Assembly: GCA_011525665.1 (NCBI GenBank)
Contig: WYAU01000034.1
Coordinates: 1 to 48,149 of the forward strand
DNA length: 48,149 nucleotides
Direction: 5' to 3'
Source of the DNA: Candidatus Brocadia sp.
Lineage (GTDB): Bacteria > Planctomycetota > Brocadiia > Brocadiales > Brocadiaceae
Shown here: in pieces, positions 32,405 through 41,393 of the stretch
Layout: each line of letters begins with the position of its first letter
Numbering within the stretch: the first letter of the stretch is position 1
The notes under the pieces: generated by a model
What the model saw: only the letters and a program-made list of their open reading frames with translations
Databases searched by the model: none
Told to the model about the DNA's origin: nothing
Made by a program: the position numbers and the translations under genes

Positions 32405-33766
32405 GTGAAGGCGATTTTTGTCCATTTAACAGGAAGTCATCGGGGAAATACAGAAGTATTTGCTTCTAAAAGGATATCCATTGGCACCGATGCCTCGTCC
32501 GACCTTCATTTTGATCCGACGATAGACAGAAATACATCCGGTTATCATGCCGAGATACAGATCAGAGAATGTGATTATGTTCTCAGAGACAATGGAAGCG
32601 CGAAAGGGACATTTGTCAATAATAGGCCAATTAGCGAAATCGCGCTGAAAGACGGCGATCTGATTGAGTTTGGCACAGACGGTCCCAAGGTGCGATTCCG
32701 TATCAAGACGGATGAGGCCGATGTCTGTAAACCATGGGCAGAGATGATAGAAGATTCACTCGGTATAGCACGCACGTCTCAGAGAGGGGGAGTTACTACG
32801 GCAACAACATTCTTTCGGCAACTTGTGTGGGAGGCGTTTACCCAGTCGTCTCATGCCTTTAAAACCGGGGCTGTTCTTGTTTTTTTTATGATATTTAGTG
32901 GTCTTGTATCGTACTTTTATATACAATACGTCAGGTTGTCACAAACTGCCGAAAAAGTGAGGCTCCTTGAAATCGAACGATCGGTTGCAGAAAATATTAT
33001 TAAGACATACAGTGGCGGGATTTGTCTGATCCAGGGGGCATTTTATTTCCTTGATGAAGAGACGAGTGAACCCCTCATGATGATGGGCAAGGGACAACGG
33101 GGTATCAACGAGTACACAGGTACGGGATTTATGGTTAGTGCGGATGGTCTGATCCTGACCAATCGCCATATTGCCGAACCATGGTGGGAAATGAAGATGT
33201 CTCCCTATATCCATATAGAGTCCACCATTAAACCCCGGTTTGAAATATTTCGGGCGTTCTTCCCTGGTGTCAAAGAACCCTTTGATTTAAAGGTAGAGAA
33301 GATTTCAGATGAGGCAGATGTGGCGTTGCTTCGCATAGAAATGCGGGGTGCTAAAATTCCCGTCCTTGAACTGGACTTCACCGGCAAAGGGGCGGTTGTC
33401 GGTGAGCCTATGATGTTGTTAGGTTATCCGGCGGGTGTTAATGCCATCTTTGCAAAGACAGATCCGGAGGTTGTAAGGCAACTTTTTAATTTGCCTTTTA
33501 TTCCGTTAGTACAGGAACTCTCGAACTGGGGGTTGATAAGACCTCTTACGACACGGGGCCATTTAAGCGATATTATGTATAACAGGATTGTTTACGATGC
33601 CCAAACAACTGCTGGTGGCAGCGGAGGCCCTATCTTTAACAATAAAGGGAGGGTGATTGGGATCAGTTACGGAATCTTTCCAGGCTTTCGGGGTTCCAAT
33701 TTTGGCGTTCCGATAAGCTATGGTATAGACCTTATGAAATCCGCTTCGGCAAGCCAAAAAAGGTAA
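32405..33766 (+). CDS. FHA domain - transmembrane - trypsin-like serine protease
   Basis: The 453-residue protein begins (GTG start) with a forkhead-associated domain (about 20-90: ISIGTDASSDLHF, SGYHAEI, LRDNGSAKGTFVNNRPI). This is followed by one membrane helix (about 155-176) and an HtrA-like serine protease with His255 (LTNRHIAEP), Asp305 (DEADVALLRI) and Ser406 (TTAGGSGGPI). The FHA domain would be cytoplasmic and bind phosphothreonine; the protease would lie on the other side. That makes it a candidate to pass a kinase signal across the membrane. No PDZ domain and no Ser/Thr kinase gene are present here. Confidence 0.87.
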   Translation: MKAIFVHLTGSHRGNTEVFASKRISIGTDASSDLHFDPTIDRNTSGYHAEIQIRECDYVLRDNGSAKGTFVNNRPISEIALKDGDLIEFGTDGPKVRFRIKTDEADVCKPWAEMIEDSLGIARTSQRGGVTTATTFFRQLVWEAFTQSSHAFKTGAVLVFFMIFSGLVSYFYIQYVRLSQTAEKVRLLEIERSVAENIIKTYSGGICLIQGAFYFLDEETSEPLMMMGKGQRGINEYTGTGFMVSADGLILTNRHIAEPWWEMKMSPYIHIESTIKPRFEIFRAFFPGVKEPFDLKVEKISDEADVALLRIEMRGAKIPVLELDFTGKGAVVGEPMMLLGYPAGVNAIFAKTDPEVVRQLFNLPFIPLVQELSNWGLIRPLTTRGHLSDIMYNRIVYDAQTTAGGSGGPIFNNKGRVIGISYGIFPGFRGSNFGVPISYGIDLMKSASASQKR

Positions 33767-33833
33767 AGAAAAACGCAAAATGACACATCAAAATTCAAAG
33801 GGAAAAATTAGGGGCGTGGGGAAACAAAGGATT

Positions 33834-34475
33834 ATGAAAAGTAGATTAAAACGAATTAATTACATAATGCTGTGCATATTTGTATCGGGTATATTTTGCA
33901 GTTCATTATATGCGCACTCAGATGGCGCACCTTTGGTCTGCCTCGGGAGTGGGCTTGACAAACTAAATTGGCTGTTAGCTGCTCCCGGCACATTTACCTG
34001 TGGCAATTTAGGATGTCACTATCAATATCCTATTGGTTCGGGTAAGGGTAAGTTTATGCTCTTTGTGCTTGATAAGTGCGAACCGGGGGAGATTGTGGAT
34101 ATCCTGGTATCGTTTAAACAGACGGATACGGATTTTCATGGTTTTCAAATTACTGCACATGATAATTATTTGGGTAATCGATTGGTTGGCACTTTCATCA
34201 ATGTCGGAGAAGATGAAGATACACAGGTAGAAGCCGGCGGACGTTTCGCGACTCATACCAAAAAGGGGACAAGCCAGAAATTCTGGCATGTGAAATGGCA
34301 GGCACCTCCGGCGGATTTTTTTGTATCCAATCCTGTACGGTTTTATGCAATGGGAGTCGAGTCTGATAATGATGGCACGCCGATGGGTGACTATATTTAC
34401 AAGGCAACGAGGCTCATTGTTGTGGAGCGGAAGAAGGTAATAAAGGAACAGGTCCGTGTCATAAAAAAGGAGTGA
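33834..34475 (+). CDS. Exported protein with a CX4CH heme-like motif, Reeler-like domain
   Basis: I start at ATG 33834 (AAAGG upstream), giving 213 residues with a signal peptide ending near SSLYAHSDG. Cys56-His62 (CGNLGCH) is a CX4CH motif, which could bind one heme c. After it comes a beta-rich domain (FHGFQITAHDNYLGNRLVG, then GGRFATHTKKGTSQKFWHVK) resembling Reeler-type domains that often follow a CXXCH in bacterial proteins. The C-terminus is charged (ERKKVIKEQVRVIKKE). Function is unknown. It is followed after 4 bp by another exported protein and then an FNT channel. Confidence 0.65.
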   Translation: MKSRLKRINYIMLCIFVSGIFCSSLYAHSDGAPLVCLGSGLDKLNWLLAAPGTFTCGNLGCHYQYPIGSGKGKFMLFVLDKCEPGEIVDILVSFKQTDTDFHGFQITAHDNYLGNRLVGTFINVGEDEDTQVEAGGRFATHTKKGTSQKFWHVKWQAPPADFFVSNPVRFYAMGVESDNDGTPMGDYIYKATRLIVVERKKVIKEQVRVIKKE

Positions 34476-34479
34476 TTTA

Positions 34480-35055
34480 ATGAAGGTGAAAATTTTAGCC
34501 CTTGTGATAATGCTTTTCATGGGTATATCGCAGAGAGTAAATGCCTCCCAGCTTGATTTTTCATGGAATGCACCGAAAACGTACGTGCATAATAAAGGAA
34601 CTGCTGGAGAGGTTACCTATATCGTATGGTTCTACAACCTGGGAAATACCATAGAAAAACCTATATTGGTTCCCATTGAGGTATTATTGACGACGGATAC
34701 CGGAGAGAAATATCCGGATGCCTATTATCCGGAAATCATGGAGCATGTGGCTAAACTGGATGACGATTATAAAGAAGGCAAGAAATACCAGTATGCTGCC
34801 ATTGCAAAAGGAGAACTGGCTCCCCTGACGACAAAGCATTGCGTGGCCATGTTTGAGGACGTAGACCCTAAGGCAAAGCGTCTGGATATCTTTGTGACGG
34901 GTATTTCACATTTCTTTTTCTGGCGGTGGAGGATGGTGGATTATTCTTACAAAATCACCTATGAAAAAGAACAAGGCCGCTGGAAATTAATCGAGCATGG
35001 GATGACCAAGGATGCCTCGCATCGTTCATATGAATTTGAAACGAGAGGTTGGTGA
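34480..35055 (+). CDS. Exported protein of unknown function
   Basis: The 191-residue product has a signal peptide (1-22, ending VNAS) and a beta-sandwich-like region starting LDFSWNAPKTYVHNKGTAGE, where GNTIEKPILVPIEVLLTTDT looks like an immunoglobulin-like fold with polar strands. No heme, metal-cluster or membrane motif follows. I do not recognise the family. It is coupled (4 bp) to the CX4CH protein and lies 24 bp before the FNT channel, so the three probably act together. Confidence 0.6.
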   Translation: MKVKILALVIMLFMGISQRVNASQLDFSWNAPKTYVHNKGTAGEVTYIVWFYNLGNTIEKPILVPIEVLLTTDTGEKYPDAYYPEIMEHVAKLDDDYKEGKKYQYAAIAKGELAPLTTKHCVAMFEDVDPKAKRLDIFVTGISHFFFWRWRMVDYSYKITYEKEQGRWKLIEHGMTKDASHRSYEFETRGW

Positions 35056-35079
35056 TTAATGCGATAAATTTTAATAGTT

Positions 35080-36000
35080 ATGAAAATGGCAGAAAATGAT
35101 GTTCCAAAACTTACTGAAGTAGTAGTTACAGATGCCTATTCACCCCCGCTAATCGCTTCCCGAATTGACAAGGTGGCATTAGTAAAGGCGAGATTAAGTC
35201 TTTCCCAGACTTTTATGCTCAGCATTCTGGCTGGGGCTTATCTTGGCCTCGGTGCGCAATTTGCCACTTTAGTGATAAGTGATTCTACCTTGCACATTGG
35301 ACTTACCTCCCTTATTGAAGGTGTCGTATATTCTCTGGGATTTATATTGGCTGTCATCGGTGGTGCTGAAGTATTTACGGGTAACTGCTTAATAATCATG
35401 GGGTATGTGAGTAAAAGAATTACGACGCGTGAATTGCTCAATAACTGGGTCATCTCATATAGTGGCAATTTCATAGGTAGTCTCACAATGGTTTGCTGGA
35501 TGTATAAATCGCAGCAGTGGGAATTTTTTGACCACATGGTTGGAGCAAAGGCCTTGCTTATTGCTCATAAAAAGGTCAGCCTGCCTTTTATGGCTGCCTT
35601 TGCCAGAGGGGTTCTTTGCAATGCGTTAATATGTCTCGCAGTCTGGTTATGCTTTAGCGGCAGGAGTGTGGCAGATAAGGTTATTTCTATAATATTTCCC
35701 ATAGGTGGTTTTGTTGCCAGCGGGTTTGAACAGTGTGTTTCTAACATGTATTTCATTCCGATAGGAATCGTACTACGGAAAAATGAAGCAATAATCGCAG
35801 CATCAGAAAAAATGGCCGGGAAACCAGTAGACCTTTCTCTGCTTACCTGGAAGGGATTTTTTGTACACAATCTTATACCCGTTACCTTAGGAAATATTGT
35901 AGGTGGGGTTATTCTGGTTGGGATAATTTTCTGGTTTGTGTACCTACGACCGCATATTAATCTATCATTGAGTGTAAAACGGGATTTTTGGCGTAAATAA
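35080..36000 (+). CDS. Formate/nitrite transporter (FNT) family channel
   Basis: The 306-residue protein has six membrane helices and the FNT layout: an amphipathic N-terminus, SILAGAYLGLGAQFATLV as helix 1, GGAEVFTGNCLIIMGYVS (an FNT signature), WVISYSGNFIGS as the helix 3 region and HNLIPVTLGNIVGGVILVG near the end. It would move nitrite or formate across the membrane. In an anammox organism nitrite uptake is the likely task, but the two cannot be distinguished from sequence by eye. Confidence 0.88.
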   Translation: MKMAENDVPKLTEVVVTDAYSPPLIASRIDKVALVKARLSLSQTFMLSILAGAYLGLGAQFATLVISDSTLHIGLTSLIEGVVYSLGFILAVIGGAEVFTGNCLIIMGYVSKRITTRELLNNWVISYSGNFIGSLTMVCWMYKSQQWEFFDHMVGAKALLIAHKKVSLPFMAAFARGVLCNALICLAVWLCFSGRSVADKVISIIFPIGGFVASGFEQCVSNMYFIPIGIVLRKNEAIIAASEKMAGKPVDLSLLTWKGFFVHNLIPVTLGNIVGGVILVGIIFWFVYLRPHINLSLSVKRDFWRK

Positions 36001-36401
36001 AAGCGTTATTATAACGACCTTTTCACAATAAGTTGTCCTTGCGAGTACATTCGCTTTGCCCAGGATAAACTCCGCGAATCAATCCCCTCTCATCAATAAT
36101 ACTCGAGACTGTCACATCAACCCCTATCCTGATAAATCCCCAGCAACAAAGAGTCTCTCTGCGAATATGATTTGGGCATTCTATCATGGATATGCTCAGG
36201 TGACCTCTTAGTGCTCGAAGAGGACGCAAAACCCCTACCGCTATTGGCAAGATTACCCGAGCTGCATTTTGTGCCCCCCCGGAAGAATCCTGTTCATGAA
36301 TATCCCAATTTCTTACATGCACATGCATCCTGCGCTCTCCTCATGAGAAAAATTGCTGCAAGAAGAAACTTTTACGGTATAATAGTCTCTGCCAGATTTA
36401 C
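36001..36401. other. Intergenic region before cobS
   Basis: In these 401 bp I find no cobalamin riboswitch consensus, although a cobalamin gene follows. A minus-strand frame of 101 codons (36023-36328) includes CWGFIRIGVDVTVSSIIDER and could be a decayed gene, but it matches nothing I know and has no clear ribosome-binding site. TATAAT at 36378-36383 is a possible -10 element for cobS and would leave a short leader. Confidence 0.35.
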
Positions 36402-36428
36402 ATGAACAGAATGAGGAAGATGAAAAAA

Positions 36429-37250
36429 ATGGACGGCTTTTTATGGGCGCTTAAATTTCTGACCATTATTCCTATTGATAGGGAAGACAGGATAAAACCG
36501 CCAGGAGCTGGTTCTGTGGTGTATTGGTTTCCCGCTGTAGGTTTCTGTATAGGCGTATCTCTGTCTGTTACATATTTGCCACTTTATCTTTTCTTTCCTC
36601 CCCTTGTTGCCGATGCCTTGATTATCCTTGTTTCTATTGCCATAACCGGGGCGTTACATCTGGACGGCCTCGCTGATACCTGTGATGGTATCTGGGGTGG
36701 CTGGAACAGGGAAAGACGTCTGGAAATAATGAAGGATAGCCGTATTGGCGGCTTTGGAGCCATTGGTCTGTTTTCCCTGCTGGGGCTTAAATATGTTAGC
36801 TTGCTAAGCGTGGAGGACATCCCGGTGACAAATACTGCTTTCTCTGGTGTTTGTACGGAATGCGTCTGGCGCTTTGTCTCGCCTGTTTTGCTTAATAAAT
36901 GCGCAGTGTTAATGATCATGCCCGTTGTCGGGAGGTGGGCGCAGGTCTGTGCCGCAGGATTGTCTTCGTATGCACGAAGCGGAGCGGGTACAGGAAGTTT
37001 TATTACGGGGGATACTACGCGAAAGCAGGTGGTCTGTACATCATTTTTTCCTGCTTTCTTATTCTGGTTTTTTTACAACCTGAGTGGGTTTGTGATATTT
37101 GCAATAATAATTATTTTCACTCTCGGTTGGATTTGGTATATTAAGAGGAAAATTGGCGGGATGACGGGAGATACCTTGGGCGCCACCAGTGAAATCGCTG
37201 AAAGTGTGTTTTTGTTGAGCCTTTTCCCATGTAACGGATGGAATTGTTAA
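36429..37250 (+). CDS. cobS: Adenosylcobinamide-GDP ribazoletransferase (cobalamin synthase)
   Basis: The membrane enzyme joins adenosylcobinamide-GDP and alpha-ribazole in the last part of B12 assembly. The start ATG 36429 has AGGAAG nine bases upstream and gives the usual beginning MDGFLWALKFLTIIPI; in-frame ATGs at 36402, 36411 and 36420 are alternatives. The signature GALHLDGLADTCDGIWGG and KDSRIGGFGAIGL are present, with multiple membrane helices. About 273 residues is a little longer than usual because of a hydrophobic C-terminal insertion. It precedes cobU. Confidence 0.92.
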   Translation: MDGFLWALKFLTIIPIDREDRIKPPGAGSVVYWFPAVGFCIGVSLSVTYLPLYLFFPPLVADALIILVSIAITGALHLDGLADTCDGIWGGWNRERRLEIMKDSRIGGFGAIGLFSLLGLKYVSLLSVEDIPVTNTAFSGVCTECVWRFVSPVLLNKCAVLMIMPVVGRWAQVCAAGLSSYARSGAGTGSFITGDTTRKQVVCTSFFPAFLFWFFYNLSGFVIFAIIIIFTLGWIWYIKRKIGGMTGDTLGATSEIAESVFLLSLFPCNGWNC

Positions 37251-37420
37251 CTATTAAGCGGCTAAGAAATTTGAGATGCGAGATTGAGTGAAAAAAGTAA
37301 ACAGGAAACAGTTGGCGACTGCCTGCCGCCTGCGGCCAATTTAAAATGCTAAAAAGTACTGAGAGATGGATGTTTTTATGATATGTCCTTTTAGTGGTAA
37401 AATGCTTGCGTTTAACGATA

Positions 37421-38146
37421 ATGGCTAAAATAACCTTTGTCCTGGGTGGTGCACGGAGTGGAAAATCTGCCTTTGCTGAAGGACTCGCTAAAAAGTATAA
37501 TGATGTGGTTTATATAGCCACCGCTGAAGTGAAAGACGATGAGATGCGGGAGCGGATTCAGGCCCATCGTGCCCGGCGCCCTTTTAACTGGAAAACCATA
37601 GAGTCTCCTTATCATGTCGACAGGGTAGTGTCAAATTTAGATGGCAAGGCGGGTCTTATTTTTATTGATTGCATTACCCTCTATATCACGAATTTGCTTG
37701 TGAGCGGTGAAACGGGCGTGAGTGGGGGCGAACGGCCGTTCGCCCCCACATTCATAAAGGAGCAGGGATCATCTCTTCCCGCCGGGAGAGGGGAAACAGG
37801 AGGAGGGGCAATTTACCCCCCCCTTGATGGGATGGGCGCAGGGGAAGGTGGAAAATCATTACCAAATGAAATAACAAATTCGGCCCATTGCTCAGGCATG
37901 CAGACGGAGAATCTAAAACAGAGGCAGGCACGGATCATTGATAAAATCAATATGCTCAGCCGGGTGTGTCGCGGGTCAGGATCAGAGGTTATTATTATAT
38001 CGAATGAAGTCGGGCTTGGGATTGTGCCTGATAATGTCCTATCCCGCGTATTCCGTGATATTGCGGGTTGCGCAAACCAGATCCTTGCGGAAGAGGCGGA
38101 TGAGGTGTACTTCATAGTGGCAGGAATTGCCCAGAGGATAAAGTAA
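37421..38146 (+). CDS. cobU: Adenosylcobinamide kinase / guanylyltransferase with an in-frame repeat insertion
   Basis: From ATG 37421 the product is 241 residues, against about 170-190 in the family. The P-loop GGARSGKSAFAE, the catalytic histidine region IQAHRARRPFNW and the later VIIISNEVGLGIVPDN are intact. Between LLVSGE and QARIIDKINML lies an extra segment of about 60-70 residues, rich in Gly, Pro and Ser, encoded by palindromic repeat DNA at 37722-37850. The insertion falls at a surface loop of CobU, so the enzyme may still work. It phosphorylates and then guanylylates cobinamide. Its stop overlaps the holA start by one base. Confidence 0.88.
   Translation: MAKITFVLGGARSGKSAFAEGLAKKYNDVVYIATAEVKDDEMRERIQAHRARRPFNWKTIESPYHVDRVVSNLDGKAGLIFIDCITLYITNLLVSGETGVSGGERPFAPTFIKEQGSSLPAGRGETGGGAIYPPLDGMGAGEGGKSLPNEITNSAHCSGMQTENLKQRQARIIDKINMLSRVCRGSGSEVIIISNEVGLGIVPDNVLSRVFRDIAGCANQILAEEADEVYFIVAGIAQRIK
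37722..37850. repeat. Palindromic repeat insertion within cobU
   Basis: Bases 37722-37749 are a perfect 28-bp palindrome (half-site GTGGGGGCGAACGG). It is followed by an inverted CTCTTCCCGCCGGGAGAG at about 37772-37789 and the G- and C-rich tract TTTACCCCCCCCTTGATGGG with GGGCGCAGGGGAAGG. The composition differs from the rest of the gene. The whole has kept the frame open. Confidence 0.75.
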
Positions 38147-39138
38147 TGGATGTTTACCAGTTTAAGGCTTTAATGAGCAAGGGTAAAACCTTTCCGGTTT
38201 ATGTATTCTTTGGTGACGAAGTATTTTTTATCCACGAAGCGCTTTCAGCGGTAAAGGCCCATTTGCTGAAGGATAGCGACCCCCGTATGGCGCTGACCGA
38301 GTTTGGGGGGGATGAGATTCCCGGCAGTACCGTATTTGATGAATTAAGGACAGTGCCGTTTTTTTCGGTCAAAAACAAGGTGGTGATTGTAGAAGAGGCG
38401 GATGATTTTGTTGAAAAGAACCGGGAAAAACTTGAAAAATATTTACTGGCGCCGGCGCGTCATGCCTCTCTGGTTCTTGCCTGTGATAAATGGGATAAGC
38501 GAACGAAACTGGCAAGCCTTGTTGAGAAGGTTGCCGTGTCGGTTGAGTGTAAAAAACTAAAGGACCATCTCTTGCCAAACTGGGTGCATACCCACGTAAA
38601 ACTGTACAAAAAAGACATTACTGCAAAGGCAGCCCGGTTGCTGGTTGACGATGTAGGGAACAATCTGGCGATCCTGGATAAACACCTTGAAAAGTTGTCC
38701 ATTTACCTGGGTGAGAAGGCCACCATTGAAGAAAGGGACGTAGATGCCCTTGTGGGTGTGGACAGGAACCGCACCGTATTTGAGCTAACCGATGCCGTTG
38801 CACAGAGGGATACGGCCCTGGCGCTAAAGATACTCAGCCAAATGCTGACGCATGGAGAAGATTCGGTTCGGATTATCAGCCTCCTGGCATGGCAGATAAA
38901 AAGGCTGTGGAGGGCAAAGCAGATGTTGCAGCGGGGGGGGGACGAACAAAAGGTTGCAGCCGAATTACAGATAATACCATTCTTTGCAAAACGGTTTTTT
39001 GAACAGGTTGAACGGTATACAGAAGAAGACCTCATGGAAAAACACGCGCTTTTGCTTGAAACAGACGTAAAAAGCAAAACCAGCTCTTTCGGCGCAAAAT
39101 TGTTACTGGAATTGCTGGTGTATAAACTATGCGCGTAA
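38146..39138 (+). CDS. holA: DNA polymerase III subunit delta
   Basis: The 330-residue protein is the clamp-loader delta subunit: YVFFGDEVFFIHEALSAVKA at the N-terminus, the degenerate AAA+ core, and the C-terminal collar domain (RTVFELTDAVAQRDTALALK, IISLLAWQIKRLWRAKQM). It opens the beta clamp in the clamp loader. Length is normal. Its start codon shares the last base of the cobU stop (TAATGG), so translation is coupled to cobU, an uncommon neighbour. Confidence 0.9.
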   Translation: MDVYQFKALMSKGKTFPVYVFFGDEVFFIHEALSAVKAHLLKDSDPRMALTEFGGDEIPGSTVFDELRTVPFFSVKNKVVIVEEADDFVEKNREKLEKYLLAPARHASLVLACDKWDKRTKLASLVEKVAVSVECKKLKDHLLPNWVHTHVKLYKKDITAKAARLLVDDVGNNLAILDKHLEKLSIYLGEKATIEERDVDALVGVDRNRTVFELTDAVAQRDTALALKILSQMLTHGEDSVRIISLLAWQIKRLWRAKQMLQRGGDEQKVAAELQIIPFFAKRFFEQVERYTEEDLMEKHALLLETDVKSKTSSFGAKLLLELLVYKLCA

Positions 39139-39206
39139 AGAGCAGAGAGGGGATGAAAGGTAATGAAAGGAAGATTTTTCACGGTGATTTTTAGAAAGGA
39201 AATGAG

Positions 39207-39857
39207 ATGAAGTTTTTTATTGATACGGCAGATGTAAAAGAAATCAGGGAAGCGCATAGTCTGGGAATTTTGGATGGGGTGACGACAAACCCGTCTCTGG
39301 TGGCCAAGACCGGCCGGCCTTTTCGTGAAACGATTGAGGAGATATGTTCCATTGTGAAAGGACCCGTCAGTGCCGAGGTGGTGAGCCTTGATACAGACGG
39401 TATGCTCGCAGAGGCGCGGGAACTTGCAAAAATCGCTGACAATATTGTGGTAAAGATTCCCTTAGTGAAAAATGGCTTAAAAGCGGTGAAGAGATTGGCG
39501 GAAGAGGGAATTAAAACCAATATTACCCTCTGTTTCTCCGCCAACCAGGCGCTGCTGGCGGCGAAGGCGGGTGGTACCTATGTGAGCCCCTTTGTCGGGA
39601 GACTGGACGACAGGGGACAATCGGGAATGGACATCATTCAGGAGATTCGTACCATCTACGACAACTACGGTTTCCAGACGGAAATCATTGTTGCGAGTAT
39701 TCGTAATCCCCTTCATGTGCGTGATGCGGCTCTGATGGGAGCTGATGTCGCCACCATCCCTTTTAATGTCTTCGACTTGCTCGTTCAACATCCGCTCACG
39801 GATGATGGCGTAAAGCGGTTTCTGGCCGATTGGGAAAAAGTGCCGAAAAATAAATGA
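39207..39857 (+). CDS. Transaldolase of the TalC/fructose-6-phosphate aldolase type
   Basis: The 216-residue protein is the short transaldolase form: [34 protein letters not shown], the Schiff-base lysine in VVKIPL, and [21 protein letters not shown]. It transfers a dihydroxyacetone unit in the pentose phosphate pathway, or acts as fructose-6-phosphate aldolase; the two activities are not separable by eye. AAAGG lies upstream of the ATG. The gene follows holA by 68 bp. Confidence 0.92.
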   Translation: MKFFIDTADVKEIREAHSLGILDGVTTNPSLVAKTGRPFRETIEEICSIVKGPVSAEVVSLDTDGMLAEARELAKIADNIVVKIPLVKNGLKAVKRLAEEGIKTNITLCFSANQALLAAKAGGTYVSPFVGRLDDRGQSGMDIIQEIRTIYDNYGFQTEIIVASIRNPLHVRDAALMGADVATIPFNVFDLLVQHPLTDDGVKRFLADWEKVPKNK

Positions 39858-39861
39858 ATGC

Positions 39862-41393
39862 GTGCCCATGGAAGACGCCGGGAAAAAAATTGAACTATAC
39901 AGAAGTATACAGTACTCAATAACGCTTATACTGGCAGCGTCTGATACCTTTGAGGATGCCGTGCCGAAAATCCTGAAGATTCTGTGTGAGAGCCTGCAGT
40001 GGTGTTTGGCAGAGTTCTGGATAGTGGACCGGAAAAACCATACTGTGCGTTTTGCAGAGGCATGGCACAAGTCGTCCGAAAAGATTTCTGAGTTTGTAGT
40101 ACAGAGCAGGCAAATTGCCTTTTCTCCCGGAGAAGGATTGCCGGGCAGGGTCTGGGCAAGCGGGCAGCCCTGTTGGATCGGAGATATCGGTTCTGGTTCA
40201 CATTTTCCCCGGTCAAAGATTGCCGATACAGCGGGGTTCACAACTGCGGTTGGATTTCCCCTTGTAGCGGCATCTGCCGTGAACGTGCTTCTGGAATCGG
40301 CTACTATTGAGGCCGGATGGTGCAGTGCCGCCGGTTTTCCGCCGAGAAATGAGAATGAGATATTTGGCGTTATCGTATTGTTCGGTAACAAACCTGAAAA
40401 ACCGGATGAAGAATTGTTCGGGATATTTACCATAATCAGCATGCAGATCGGCCAGTTTATCAAGTTAAAACAAACCGAAGAAACGTTACGGCGTAAAATT
40501 GATTTTGAAAAGACCGTGGCGAGGGTGTTGCTGCGGATATCAGGAATTTGCAGGATATGTATTCTGCACGGTATTCGTGGTTAATGGAAAATTTCTGTAA
40601 AGGTACTATGGTTTATATTACGGATGATTCCGGGATTGACCAGGGAATTGCGTCTGGAAAAGAGATAGTGGAAAAGCTGGGGATAAAATCGCTCCTGATT
40701 ATTCCGGTGCAGGTTGAAGAGAAATTATTAGGATGTATTAACTTTGACAATATCGTGGCCATTGATGGCTTGCATGAAGACAACATAACGCTGCTTCACA
40801 TGATTGGAGAGATCATGAGCAGCGCAATCATCCGCAAGCAGTCAGAGTCCCTGATCAGACATATGGCGTACCACGATCCCCTCACGAATTTGCCGAATCG
40901 TCTGTTATTCAGGGATCGCCTGCAAATAGGCATTCTGCAGGCAAAGCGGAGCGGGAGGCTGCTGGTCGTTGTGATCCTGGATCTGGATACATTCAAAACC
41001 ATTAATGATTCTCTGGGTCATCACATCGGAAACTTGTTGCTCAAGGCGGTTGCTGAGCGGTTGACACGATGCGTCCGGGGAAGCGACACTGTTGCCCGTA
41101 CCGGCGGCGACGAGTTTTCGATTATCCTGCCAGATCTCGCTGAGGCGCAGAATGCGGCTGTGGTTGCACAGAAAATCCTCGATGTCATAGACAAACCCTA
41201 TCTCATCGAAGGCCGGACAATACATACCTCCGCCAGCATAGGAATAAGTGTCTATCCTCTCGATTCGCACAACGTAGACGACTTGATTAAAATGGCGGAC
41301 AAGGCGATGTACTATTCGAAGCAAAGTGATGGAAATACCTTCCGCTTTTACAATAGTGGCAGAGATAAGCATGTTCATGCCCACAAAGAGTAA
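39862..41393 (+). pseudogene. GAF-GAF-GGDEF diguanylate cyclase gene, broken in the second GAF domain
   Basis: The first frame (to 40584) gives one complete GAF domain (about 20-200: SPGEGLPGRVWASGQPCWIG) and the start of a second (DFEKTVARVLLRISG). It then reads into a stop. The other frame, from about 40536, picks up in the middle of a GAF domain (NLQDMYSARYSWLMENFCKG, GIKSLLIIPVQVEEKLLGCI) and runs through a complete GGDEF domain (ARTGGDEFSIIL). Compared with related GAF proteins, roughly 60 residues of the second domain are missing at the junction. So a deletion plus frame change near 40540 split the gene. Either half could still be translated, the second from ATG 40548. Confidence 0.7.

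Noticed and set aside
36023-36328. Minus-strand frame of 101 codons as a real gene
   Set aside because: No recognisable family, no ribosome-binding site, and high Arg/Cys content. It is kept only as a note on the intergenic region.
36001-36401. Cobalamin riboswitch upstream of cobS
   Set aside because: The conserved B12-box and the pairing elements I would expect are not visible on the plus strand, so gene context alone does not support it.
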